Position numbers and translations under genes: made by a program
Shown here: in pieces, positions 8,262-16,278 of the stretch
Layout of the letters: every line of letters begins with the position of its first letter
How positions within the stretch are numbered: the stretch's first letter is position 1
The notes under the pieces: generated by a model
Told to the model about the DNA's origin: nothing
Seen by the model: the letters and a program-made list of their open reading frames with translations, nothing else
Databases searched by the model: none
Source of the DNA: Tyzzerella sp. UBA1042
GTDB lineage: Bacteria > Bacillota > Clostridia > Lachnospirales > Anaerotignaceae
NCBI GenBank assembly: GCA_002316675.1
Contig: DCDZ01000063.1
Span: 1-18,978 of the forward strand
Length of the DNA stretch: 18,978 bases
Direction: 5' to 3'

Positions 8262-9575
8262 ATGAATATAGGTATTTTTTCAGATACGTATTATCCGCAA
8301 TTAAACGGTGTTGCCACATCCATTCGTACACTGGCAGCAGGATTAAGAAAAAAAGGGCACAATGTGTACATTTTTACACCTTGGGACCCCCGCACCCCGG
8401 AGGTAGACGAACCCGATGTATTTCGCATTCCCAGTATGCCTTTTTTGTTCCTTAAAAACTACCGTGCCGGATTGCTGTGCCCTCCCCATCTTGCAAAAAA
8501 GATTCGATCCATGCATTTAGACATCATCCATACACAGACGGAGTTTTCTCTGGGCTTCTTCGGCAAATTTATTTCCACCACCCAGGGGATCCCCATGGTG
8601 CATACCTATCACACCATGTATGAGGATTACGTGCATTATATCGCCGGAGGCCATATCATTTCACAAGAAATGGCACGGGAGTACAGCAAATTTTTCTGTA
8701 ACGCAACCACAGATGTCATTGCCCCCACAAAAAAAACTGAGGACCTTCTGCAAAGCTATGGTGTTACCACACCCATTTCTGTGATTCCAACGGGCATCGA
8801 CACCTCGCACTTTAGCAGGGAGAACTTTTCGACGGAAGAAATTCTTGCGCTTCGTCACGCCTTAGGGCTGGAAAAAGACACTCCCGTTGTTTTATCCCTA
8901 GGACGGGTGGCCAAGGAGAAAAGCATTGACACTGTGTTAAAGGCAATGCCGGCTTTGTTGGAAAAACTGCCGAATGCAAAAATGATAATCGTAGGAGAAG
9001 GCCCGGAAAAAGAAAATTTAGGAGTATTGGCAAAAAATTTAGGGATTGAAGAACATATTATTTTTACCGGCGGAAGACCATGGGCAGAAATCGGCAAATA
9101 CTATCAATTGGGAGATGTTTTTTGCAGCGCTTCTGTTTCGGAAACCCAAGGGCTCACCTTTGCGGAAGCCATGGCCGCCGGAATTCCCGTAATTGCCAAG
9201 GATGACCCTTGTATTCAAAATATCATAGACCATAGGAAAACAGGTTTATTGTTTGAGGTAGCGGAAGCCCTTCCCGATTTGCTTTATCAAGTATTGACAG
9301 ACGCTTCTCTGCACTCCGGGCTTTCTGCGGCAGGCATGGAAAAAATGAAGGAGCTTTCTGCCGAAGCCTTTTGCACCTGTGTAGAATCTCTGTATGAAAA
9401 AATTTTGGAAAGCGGTATTCGTCCCGAAAAGGTTTCACCGCCTGCCATCCCCTTGGTAATCGGCGCCAAAGCAGTGAAAAAAATCACGAAATTCCCAAGA
9501 AGGTTTGTGGAAAACAAATTTCACTATCCGAAACAACTGGCAAAATTTCTGCCCTATTTCAATAAGTTTAAATAA
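8262..9575 (+). CDS. GT4-family glycosyltransferase, diacylglycerol glucosyltransferase-like
   Basis: This 437-residue cytoplasmic or membrane-surface GT-B enzyme begins MNIGIFSDTYYPQLNGVATS, the usual opening of clostridial and lactobacillal 1,2-diacylglycerol 3-glucosyltransferases. The N-terminal acceptor domain has DIIHTQTEFSLG (87-98) and HTYHTMYEDY (114-123). The C-terminal donor domain shows LSLGRVAKEKS (211-221), GEGPEK and the GT4 E-x7-E motif (E294, E302) within SETQGLTFAEAMAAGIP. These residues bind the nucleotide sugar, probably UDP-glucose or UDP-galactose. A basic, aromatic C-terminal tail (about 405-437) could hold it to the membrane. The likely role is synthesis of glycolipid anchors; a mannosyltransferase is a possible alternative. 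It stands alone, with its own promoter and a good terminator. Confidence 0.88.
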   Translation: MNIGIFSDTYYPQLNGVATSIRTLAAGLRKKGHNVYIFTPWDPRTPEVDEPDVFRIPSMPFLFLKNYRAGLLCPPHLAKKIRSMHLDIIHTQTEFSLGFFGKFISTTQGIPMVHTYHTMYEDYVHYIAGGHIISQEMAREYSKFFCNATTDVIAPTKKTEDLLQSYGVTTPISVIPTGIDTSHFSRENFSTEEILALRHALGLEKDTPVVLSLGRVAKEKSIDTVLKAMPALLEKLPNAKMIIVGEGPEKENLGVLAKNLGIEEHIIFTGGRPWAEIGKYYQLGDVFCSASVSETQGLTFAEAMAAGIPVIAKDDPCIQNIIDHRKTGLLFEVAEALPDLLYQVLTDASLHSGLSAAGMEKMKELSAEAFCTCVESLYEKILESGIRPEKVSPPAIPLVIGAKAVKKITKFPRRFVENKFHYPKQLAKFLPYFNKFK

Positions 9576-9580
9576 AACTT

Positions 9581-9612
9581 GCAGTCTGCCGAAATATGCA
9601 GACTGCATTTTT
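9581..9612 (+). terminator. Intrinsic terminator of the glycosyltransferase gene
   Basis: The inverted repeat GCAGTCTGC (9581-9589) and GCAGACTGC (9598-9606) forms a perfect 9-bp stem with an 8-base loop. It is followed by ATTTTTAT and begins 5 bases after the stop codon. Confidence 0.9.
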
Positions 9613-9810
9613 ATATGCTTGTGTCTACTTCCGGGAATCGCTTTTGCTTTTCCCGTTTTTGTTTTGCAGCAAAAATCCACCTGCGAAGGCAGACTGGCAT
9701 GACTATTTTGAGAAAAGAGTAAGGAATATAGCGGCATCCTTTATCGCAAGAGAAGCTCTTGACACCAACCCATAAGCACGAAAGGTTTTGAGAAATGTTT
9801 GAAATAACCC

Positions 9811-9839
9811 TTGACAAATATTACTGAATCATTTATGAT
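9811..9839 (+). promoter_or_regulatory. Promoter of tRNA-Arg
   Basis: A perfect TTGACA (9811-9816), a 17-base spacer and TATGAT (9834-9839) lie 22 bases before the mature tRNA 5' end. This is one of the best promoters in the window. The 200 bases between the previous terminator and this site (9613-9810) hold no gene I can support. Confidence 0.85.
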
Positions 9840-9861
9840 ATGTAATGTTCCAAATTAATGC

Positions 9862-9935
<74 letters not shown>

Positions 9936-9940
9936 CTCTT

Positions 9941-9970
9941 CCTCGATTTATCATGAATCGAGGTTTTTTT
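9941..9970 (+). terminator. Intrinsic terminator of tRNA-Arg
   Basis: CCTCGATT and AATCGAGG (8-bp perfect stem, 6-base loop) are followed by eight T, starting 5 bases after the tRNA. Confidence 0.93.
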
Positions 9971-9991
9971 GTGCTGAAATTTCCCGAGCAT

Positions 9992-10024
9992 ACAAAAGGG
10001 CGGCACGCTGTGCCGCCCTTTTGT
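9992..10024 (-). terminator. Terminator of AGCS symporter copy 1, 15-bp perfect hairpin
   Basis: ACAAAAGGGCGGCAC (9992-10006) and its exact reverse complement (10010-10024) flank a 3-base loop. The minus-strand arm ends in CCCTTTTGT, 35 bases after the symporter stop. Its symmetric A/T flanks mean it can also stop plus-strand readthrough from the tRNA, so it separates the two converging units. Confidence 0.9.
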
Positions 10025-10058
10025 CGTGGGGTTCTATTACACAAAAATTTATTTGATA

Positions 10059-11438
10059 TTATTTGTTCACTACAGGGATTTCATCTGTGGACCAACCTTC
10101 CATATTGTCTTCCCACAGATATTTCTTTGTTTCGGAAACAATAACACCGCTTAATCCAATCAATGCAACTAAGTTCGGGAATGCCATCATAGCATTCAGT
10201 GTATCCGCAATGTTCCATACAAGATCAAGGGCTGTAACGCAGCCGATAAATACAACAATTACCCAAGCCACACGGAAAGGTTTAATTGCTTTGGTGCCAA
10301 CCAGATATACCCAAGATCTTTCACCATAGTAACTCCAGCCCAAAATGGTAGACCACGCAAAGGTAATCAAACCAATGGTAAGTACAATAGGGCCAACCGT
10401 AGGGATGGTATCAAAAGCTGCTGTAGTCAGCACGCCGCCATTTAAGCCTTCCATTCCTTCGGGGTTCTTCAAAATAGAGGTTACCAAAACCAAACCTGTC
10501 AGAGCACAAACAATGATTGTGTCCCAAAAAACGCCTGAGCTGGAAATCAAAGCCTGACGTACAGGGTTTCTTGACATGGCAGCAGCATCGGCAATGGGTG
10601 CGGAACCCAAACCAGATTCATTTGTGAACAAACCACGGGCAATACCAAAACGAATTGCCATCATTACTGTTGCGCCGACAAAACCGCCGCCTGCTGCGGT
10701 AGGTGTAAATGCACTTACTACAATCGTCTTGAATGCTGCGCCAATAAAGGGTGCATTGATTACAAGAATGATAACGCAACCCAGAATATAGAAACCAGCC
10801 ATAAAAGGAACCAGCTTCTCGCAGAATTTTGCGATAGAGCTAATACCGCCCAAAATAACCAAGGCTGTAGCAACTGTCAATACAAGCCCGGTAATCCAAG
10901 CAGGAACACCAAAGTTTGCAGTAACCATCGTTGCAATAGAGTTTGCCTGTGTCATATTGCCAATACCAAAGCAGGCAATACCTGCAAACAAAGCAAATAA
11001 TACACCTAGCCATTTCTGACCCAAGCCTCTTTCCAATGCATACATAGGACCACCGATCATTGCCCCCGTTTTATCCTTAACTCTGTACTTAATTGCCAAT
11101 AATGCCTCTCCGTATTTCGTAGCAATACCAAAAAGACCTGTCAGCCAGCACCACAAAACAGCGCCGGGGCCGCCCAATGCAACCGCAGTAGCCACACCAA
11201 CGATATTACCGGTACCAATGGTTGCCGCCAATGCCGTTGCCAAGGCACCAAAACCGGAAACATCGCCTTCAGCCTCATTGTCGGGTGTAACAGAAAGCTT
11301 AATTGCCATACGCATATGCCTCTGTATAAACTTGGTTCTAATCGTTAAAAATACGTGTGTACCGAACAGCAGAATCAGTAGAATGGGACCCCAAACAACG
11401 TCGTTAATGGCAGATACAAAATCATTTAATGCTTCCAT
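10059..11438 (-). CDS. AGCS-family sodium:alanine/glycine symporter, copy 1
   Basis: This 459-residue secondary transporter belongs to the alanine/glycine:cation symporter family (AgcS/DagA/AlsT), which imports alanine or glycine with Na+ across the plasma membrane. About ten to eleven hydrophobic helices are visible. Family hallmarks include IGTGNIVG (74-81), the signature starting PGAVLWCWLTGLFGIATKYG (91-110), IGNMTQANSI (159-168) and GLFTNESGLGSAPIADAAA (269-287). The start is supported by AGGGGGG just upstream. It is the last of three tandem paralogues, all 459 residues. In the first 60 residues it differs from copy 3 at 11 positions and from copy 2 at 16. It has its own terminator and an upstream spacer of about 700 bases. 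The exact substrate cannot be read; glutamine is a known alternative in this family. Confidence 0.95.
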   Translation of the reverse strand: MEALNDFVSAINDVVWGPILLILLFGTHVFLTIRTKFIQRHMRMAIKLSVTPDNEAEGDVSGFGALATALAATIGTGNIVGVATAVALGGPGAVLWCWLTGLFGIATKYGEALLAIKYRVKDKTGAMIGGPMYALERGLGQKWLGVLFALFAGIACFGIGNMTQANSIATMVTANFGVPAWITGLVLTVATALVILGGISSIAKFCEKLVPFMAGFYILGCVIILVINAPFIGAAFKTIVVSAFTPTAAGGGFVGATVMMAIRFGIARGLFTNESGLGSAPIADAAAMSRNPVRQALISSSGVFWDTIIVCALTGLVLVTSILKNPEGMEGLNGGVLTTAAFDTIPTVGPIVLTIGLITFAWSTILGWSYYGERSWVYLVGTKAIKPFRVAWVIVVFIGCVTALDLVWNIADTLNAMMAFPNLVALIGLSGVIVSETKKYLWEDNMEGWSTDEIPVVNK

Positions 11439-12146
11439 TTTATTCCCCCCTAAAAATTAATTATGAATGAGTGCATTCGCCAGAGTCTCCCATACCCTAA
11501 TTTCATTTACACTTACCCCACGTTTTTTGTTAAATAAATATCATTATCATCATCTTTGCTGATACACAGGAGCCTCTTGCTTGTATCCTATTTTACCTAT
11601 TTTTTATTAAATTTCAAGCTTTTTTTATAACAAAAAAATACAAAATCAATCTTTATTCTCAAAATTTTATGCATTAAATACCTATATAATAACAATTTCA
11701 TCGAAATATTTATTTATTATGTACAAAAAACATTCATTTTTGTCGCAACAAAAAACAAAAGATTGTAATTAAATTCATTTTATATTGATTTCTAGGGATA
11801 ATCTTAAAGCACATTGTATATATACCGGCTCCGTACCATCAAAGCAATTCAACCAAAAGCATGATGTTTTACAAGGCAACTCGCTTGGACGTCTTTTTTT
11901 TAACGACTTCTTAACGGATTATTTTATATTTGGCTTTTTTCTTGCTAGCCCTTTTTACTTTCTGCCCCTTTGTTTTTAAAGTCCGACTTCTTTTTATAAA
12001 ACCATGCCGGCATAAGCTTCAATCTTTTTTCTGTGCTTTTTTCAACTGTTGCGCAGCACCTCTCTTTCATTCCACAAATTTTTGTGAAAAAAATTGTTTC
12101 TTCCCCTTTTTTCACTGCACCAAGCTACTGAACATTTCCGGGCACA
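11439..12146. other. Long AT-rich spacer upstream of symporter copy 1
   Basis: About 700 bases hold no reading frame with coding character. The part nearest copy 1 is its leader. It contains AACGTGGGG on the minus strand (11516-11524), GAATG-cac-TCATTC hairpin potential, and AGGGGGG as ribosome binding site. On the plus strand TGCTGATACACA occurs at 11557-11568. A 9-bp inverted repeat GTGAAAAAA/TTTTTTCAC lies at 12084-12115. No clear -35/-10 pair stood out. A glycine riboswitch was looked for and not found. Confidence 0.6.
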
Positions 12147-12176
12147 AAAAAAGCGGCACAAATATGCCGCTTTTTT
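12147..12176 (-). terminator. Intrinsic terminator of AGCS symporter copy 2
   Basis: GCGGCA (12153-12158) and TGCCGC (12165-12170) with a 6-base loop are flanked by A-run and T-run extensions. On the minus strand the stem is followed by seven T, 18 bases after the symporter stop. Confidence 0.9.
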
Positions 12177-12193
12177 CAATGCCTAATATAAAA

Positions 12194-13573
12194 TTATTTA
12201 TTCAACACAGGGATTTCATCGGTCGACCAAGCTTCAAGATCATCCTCCCAAAGATATTTTTTCGTTTCTGATACAATGACTCCGCTTAAGCCCAATAAAG
12301 CAATTAAGTTGGGGAATGCCATCATGGCATTTAAAGTATCCGCAATATTCCAAACCAGCTTCAGAGACATTACGCATCCAATAAAAGATACAATAACCCA
12401 AATAACACGGAAAGGTTTAATACACTTTGTCCCTACCAAATAAACCCAAGCACGTTCTCCATAATAACTCCATCCCAAAATGGTAGACCATGCAAATGTA
12501 ACCAAACCAATGGTTAATACAATGGGCCCAATGACCGGAATATGATTAAATGCCGCTGATGTCAAAGCGCCGCCGTCCAAACCCGCCATATTTTCCGGAG
12601 ATTTCAGAATAGAACTTACCAAAACCAATCCTGTGAGGGCACATACAATGATGGTATCCCAAAATACAGCTGACATTGCAATCAATGCCTGTCTTACGGG
12701 ATTCTTTGTCATGGCCGCTGCCGCCGCAATGGGTGCCGAGCCCAAACCAGATTCGTTGGTAAACAAACCACGGGCAATACCAAAACGAATTGCCATCATT
12801 ACCGTAGCGCCCACAAAGCCGCCTCCCGCTGCTGATGGTGTAAATGCACTGCTTACAATCAGCTTAAATGCATCCGCAAGATAAGAACCGTTAATAATCA
12901 AAATAATAACACAGCCTGCTATGTATAATCCTGCCATCAAAGGCACAAGCTTTTCGCAGCACTTTGCAATCGTACCAATACCACCAAGAATAACCAGAGC
13001 CGTCACAACGGTCAGCACAATACCCGTAATCCATTGAGGCACATGAAAATTATTCAAAACCATGGTCGAGATAGAATTCGCCTGTGTCATATTCCCAATA
13101 CCAAAACAAGCCACACCCGCAAAGATGGAAAACAATACGCCCAGCCATTTCTGTCCCAAGCCTCTTTCCAATGCATACATAGGCCCGCCAACCATGGCTC
13201 CGGTTTTATCCTTCACTCTGTATTTGAGAGCTAAAAGTGCTTCTCCATACTTTGTTGCAATGCCGAAAAGGCCTGTCAGCCAACACCACATTACTGCACC
13301 GGGGCCGCCTAAAGCTACCGCCGTTGCAACACCGACAATATTCCCTGTACCGATTGTTGCCGCCAACGCTGTTGTTAAGGCGCCAAAACCTGATACATCG
13401 CCTTCCGCATCATGATCCGGCGTTACTGATAGCTTAATTGCTTTAAATGTGTATCTCTGAATGAATTTTGTTCGCACTGTTAAAAAAACGTGTGTGCCAA
13501 ATAACAAAACAAGCATTACAGGACCCCAAACAAAGCCGTTTACCGCATCCACAAAACTGTTAATTGCTTCCAT
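12194..13573 (-). CDS. AGCS-family sodium:alanine/glycine symporter, copy 2
   Basis: This 459-residue paralogue of copies 1 and 3 has the same family hallmarks (IGTGNIVG, PGAVMWCWLTGLFGIATKYG, GLFTNESGLGSAPIA). It is the most divergent of the three. At residue 284 the acidic residue of copies 1 and 3 (PIADAAAMSRNP) is Ala here (PIAAAAAMTKNP), in the conserved helix that follows the NESGLGSAP loop, so ion or substrate preference could differ. The segment near residues 225-250 also diverges. In the first 60 residues it differs from copy 3 at 9 positions. A GGGAGG ribosome binding site lies about 11 bases before the ATG. Its own terminator and a long upstream spacer suggest separate regulation from its neighbours. 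Confidence 0.95.
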   Translation of the reverse strand: MEAINSFVDAVNGFVWGPVMLVLLFGTHVFLTVRTKFIQRYTFKAIKLSVTPDHDAEGDVSGFGALTTALAATIGTGNIVGVATAVALGGPGAVMWCWLTGLFGIATKYGEALLALKYRVKDKTGAMVGGPMYALERGLGQKWLGVLFSIFAGVACFGIGNMTQANSISTMVLNNFHVPQWITGIVLTVVTALVILGGIGTIAKCCEKLVPLMAGLYIAGCVIILIINGSYLADAFKLIVSSAFTPSAAGGGFVGATVMMAIRFGIARGLFTNESGLGSAPIAAAAAMTKNPVRQALIAMSAVFWDTIIVCALTGLVLVSSILKSPENMAGLDGGALTSAAFNHIPVIGPIVLTIGLVTFAWSTILGWSYYGERAWVYLVGTKCIKPFRVIWVIVSFIGCVMSLKLVWNIADTLNAMMAFPNLIALLGLSGVIVSETKKYLWEDDLEAWSTDEIPVLNK

Positions 13574-14138
13574 AAATTTGCATTCCTCCCTAGAAATATA
13601 CTGTATGAATCCTTCCGGTCAGCCTGGTTGCACTTTCTCTTTTCATTATAAATAATTGCATGATATTAATAAATTAATGTTCTATTATAAATAATAAAAA
13701 GATTATTATTGCAAATCCAAAACCTTGTATTCATTGTACATAACTTTAAATAAAATACAAGTGTATATTACAGGAAGACAATTCTGCAAGGTAGCTACAG
13801 CAAAAAATGTAAAAAAATTAAACGAATTAATTTTATTTTCACGACATTTTTTCTATCAACGCTCTATCAATTCATGCAAAATTTACATACAATTCATAAA
13901 TATTTACTTAAAAATATTTATGAATACTTAATATTATATTTTTCTATACAATATTTTTGTGTTGCATACCATTTTCAATCCACTTTGTCATGAAAAAATT
14001 TATTTTATCCTATCTTTGCAGATATCTCTGCAATTTCAATCCTTCACACACCGCCCTTTTATGCTTATAAAAGGTTGTTTCCGGGCTTTTACAACCACTT
14101 TTGCCGCCAAACAAGCAACTCCTCATGGAATTCCACAC
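13574..14138. other. AT-rich spacer upstream of symporter copy 2
   Basis: About 565 bases carry no credible gene. Two copies of ATTATAAATAAT (13645-13656 and 13684-13695) each contain TATAAT on the minus strand and could be tandem -10 boxes for copy 2; -35 matches are poor. A perfect 14-bp inverted repeat made almost only of A and T lies at 13892-13925. A TTGCAGA/TCTGCAA inverted repeat with a 4-base loop lies at 14016-14033. Confidence 0.6.
13892..13925. repeat. Perfect 14-bp AT-rich inverted repeat
   Basis: ATTCATAAATATTT (13892-13905) and AAATATTTATGAAT (13912-13925) are exact reverse complements around the 6-base loop ACTTAA. There is no GC core, so it is not a typical terminator. It sits in the middle of the spacer between symporter copies 2 and 3. 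It could be an operator or a DNA-bending site; the function is unknown. Confidence 0.8.
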
Positions 14139-14165
14139 AAAAAAAGGCGGCCATAAGGCTGCCTT
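14139..14165 (-). terminator. Intrinsic terminator of AGCS symporter copy 3
   Basis: On the minus strand AAGGCAGCC-TTAT-GGCCGCCTT forms a 9-bp stem with one A-C mismatch, followed by a run of T (14139-14145), 26 bases after the stop codon. Confidence 0.87.
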
Positions 14166-14190
14166 CCTTGCGTGGGATTTTAAATTTAAA

Positions 14191-15570
14191 TTATCTATTT
14201 ACTGTGGGGATTTCATCGGTAGACCAACCTTCCATGTTGTCGTCCCACAGATATTTCTTTGTTTCAGAAACAATTACACTACTTAATCCAAGCAACGCAA
14301 TTAAGTTAGGGAATGCCATCATAGCATTTAATGTATCTGCAATGTTCCATACCAAATCAAGGGCAGTAATACTACCAACAAATACTACAAGAACCCATGC
14401 AATACGGAAAGGTATCACAGCCTTTGTACCTACCAAATATACCCAAGATCTTTCTCCATAATAACTCCAGCCCAAAACTGTTGACCAGGCAAATGTAATT
14501 AAGCCAATGGTTAATACAATAGGCCCAACGACAGGAATATGGTTAAAAGCCGCCGTGGTTAAAGCACCGCCATTCAATTCAGCCATACCCTCAGGATTCT
14601 TCAAAATAGAAGTTACCAAAACCAAGCCGGTTAAAGCACAAACAATAATTGTATCCCAAAAAACGCCGGACATAGCAATTAAAGCCTGGCGTACAGGATT
14701 TCTTGACATAGCAGCCGCATCCGCAATTGGTGCGGAACCCAAGCCGGATTCATTTGTAAACAAACCGCGGGCAATACCAAAACGAATTGCCATCATTACC
14801 GTTGCACCAACAAAACCGCCGCCTGCAGCGCTGCCTGTGAAAGCATTTCCAATAATTGTCTTGAGTGCAGCACCAACATACGGTCCATTGATGATTATAA
14901 TAATAAGACAACCCAATATGTAGAGACCGGCCATTAAAGGCACCAATTTTTCACAAACCTTAGCAATCGATTTAACACCGCCAAGAATAACCAACGCGGT
15001 TGCCACCGTTAAAAGAATACCTGTGATCCAAGTGGGCAGTCCAAAATTATCTTGAACCATTGTTGAGATAGAGTTTGCCTGTGTCATATTACCAATACCA
15101 AAGCACGCAATACCAGCAAAAAGGGCAAATAATACACCCAGCCATTTCTGTCCAAGACCTCTTTCCAAAGCGTACATAGGGCCACCAATCATAGAGCCGG
15201 TTTTATCCTTCACTCTATATTTGATTGCCAATAATGCTTCACCATACTTTGTTGCAATGCCAAAGAGTCCCGTCAGCCAGCACCAAAAAATTGCACCGGG
15301 GCCGCCCAGCGCTACCGCTGTAGCCACACCAACGATATTACCGGTACCAATGGTAGCAGCCAAGGCAGTTGCCAAAGCGCCGAACCCGGAAACATCGCCC
15401 TCAGCCTCGTCATCAGGTGTTACGGAAAGCTTAATTGCCTTAAAGGTGTGTCTCTGAATAAATCTTGTTCTGAACGTTAAGAACACATGGGTACCAAACA
15501 ACAGAACCAACATTACTGGACCCCACACTACACCATTGATAGCGGATACAAAATCGTTAATTGCTTCCAT
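14191..15570 (-). CDS. AGCS-family sodium:alanine/glycine symporter, copy 3
   Basis: This first member of the tandem triplet has 459 residues when started at the ATG at 15570. That start has GGGAGG 8 bases upstream and matches the MEA(I/L)N start of the other two copies. An in-frame ATG at 15621 would add 17 residues lacking family similarity. Hallmarks are IGTGNIVG, PGAIFWCWLTGLFGIATKYG and GLFTNESGLGSAPIADAAA. It shares the Asp at 284 and most C-terminal features with copy 1. The expected role is Na+-coupled uptake of alanine or glycine. An AAATTAT/ATAATTT hairpin immediately upstream of the ribosome binding site could affect translation. The unit has its own putative promoter and terminator. 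Confidence 0.95.
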   Translation of the reverse strand: MEAINDFVSAINGVVWGPVMLVLLFGTHVFLTFRTRFIQRHTFKAIKLSVTPDDEAEGDVSGFGALATALAATIGTGNIVGVATAVALGGPGAIFWCWLTGLFGIATKYGEALLAIKYRVKDKTGSMIGGPMYALERGLGQKWLGVLFALFAGIACFGIGNMTQANSISTMVQDNFGLPTWITGILLTVATALVILGGVKSIAKVCEKLVPLMAGLYILGCLIIIIINGPYVGAALKTIIGNAFTGSAAGGGFVGATVMMAIRFGIARGLFTNESGLGSAPIADAAAMSRNPVRQALIAMSGVFWDTIIVCALTGLVLVTSILKNPEGMAELNGGALTTAAFNHIPVVGPIVLTIGLITFAWSTVLGWSYYGERSWVYLVGTKAVIPFRIAWVLVVFVGSITALDLVWNIADTLNAMMAFPNLIALLGLSSVIVSETKKYLWDDNMEGWSTDEIPTVNR

Positions 15571-15988
15571 TTTATTACCTCCCAAATTATATAAGATAAT
15601 TTCACCGGTCCGAATCACCACCTCTACTCATTGTATATCAGCACTCATCGCCCCCACGTTAACGAATGATTTCTACACCAAATATACAAAATAGAGATGT
15701 TCCCTCAGATTCTGTAACCTATTTACTATTTTATACTATTTTATTAAAAAAACAAGTGTTTTTTTATATAACAACCCCCTTATCCCTTGAGAAATATCTC
15801 AAAAATATACAATTTTTATTAAATTTTATTATTTTTTTTGACTTATTTTATTTATTCAGCAATAAAGAGGAATGAGACAGCCTGAGATAAAAATTGAATA
15901 TTTCTCACAAACTTTTCATTGCACGCACTGCGCAATTTGCAATACTATAACCAATGAAATAACGAATTTTCAACATTCTTTTGAATAT
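15571..15988. other. Spacer and leader upstream of symporter copy 3
   Basis: About 420 bases carry no gene. The leader (minus strand, roughly 15571-15720) holds AACGTGGGG at 15652-15660, TGCTGATATACA at 15631-15642, and the AAATTAT/ATAATTT hairpin next to the ribosome binding site. The remainder is very AT-rich, with long A and T runs. Confidence 0.6.
15728..15755 (-). promoter_or_regulatory. Candidate promoter of symporter copy 3
   Basis: On the minus strand TTGTTT (15750-15755) and TAAAAT (15728-15733) are 16 bases apart, giving a leader of about 150 bases. The surrounding DNA is AT-rich, so chance matches are likely. Confidence 0.35.
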
Positions 15989-16019
15989 AAAAACAGACAT
16001 CGTTAAAAACGACGCCTGT
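15989..16019 (-). terminator. Terminator of the DUF134–Mrp operon
   Basis: On the minus strand ACAGGCGTCGTT and AACGATGTCTGT form a 12-bp stem (two G-U pairs) around TTT and run directly into TTTTTAT. It lies about 260 bases beyond the Mrp stop. The intervening DNA (16020-16278) contains no supported gene; one frame reads LSVETSKGISITITFKDRIF before a stop but has no start and an upstream stop. Confidence 0.75.
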
Positions 16020-16278
16020 ATGTCTGAGATATGGATGTCTTTCTCCGGTTTATTCGCTCTATTTTTCAAATATTCAAGTCATACAAGAGCATTTACAGGT
16101 GCTGTTCCAAACAAAAGACAGCGTATTTTCTTCCCCAAAAGGCTTAAAAAATTCTGTCTTTGAATGTAATTGTAATTGAAATACCCTTTGAAGTCTCTAC
16201 ACTTAATGCCGCATTATTTTTTTATGGTGTATTCTCCGTCAGTATCACTCCCTATTGTGTAGGAAAAAGAGCTTATTT

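Noticed and set aside
11439..11570. Possible glycine riboswitch in the leader of symporter copy 1
   Set aside because: GGGAGACTCTGG superficially resembles an aptamer start, but the conserved CCGAAGG/GGCAA core and the second aptamer are absent.
11930..12271. Plus-strand open frame of 113 codons between symporter copies 1 and 2
   Set aside because: It runs through the terminator and into the antisense of copy 2, has Phe-rich low-complexity composition typical of AT-rich spacer, and has no ribosome binding site.
14075..14461. Plus-strand frame of 128 codons at the 3' end of symporter copy 3
   Set aside because: It is antisense to a well-supported gene; similar antisense frames appear in all three copies because of shared codon composition.
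15571..15621. Longer start for symporter copy 3 at 15621
   Set aside because: The extra 17 residues have no counterpart in copies 1 and 2, and a strong GGGAGG lies just before the ATG at 15570.
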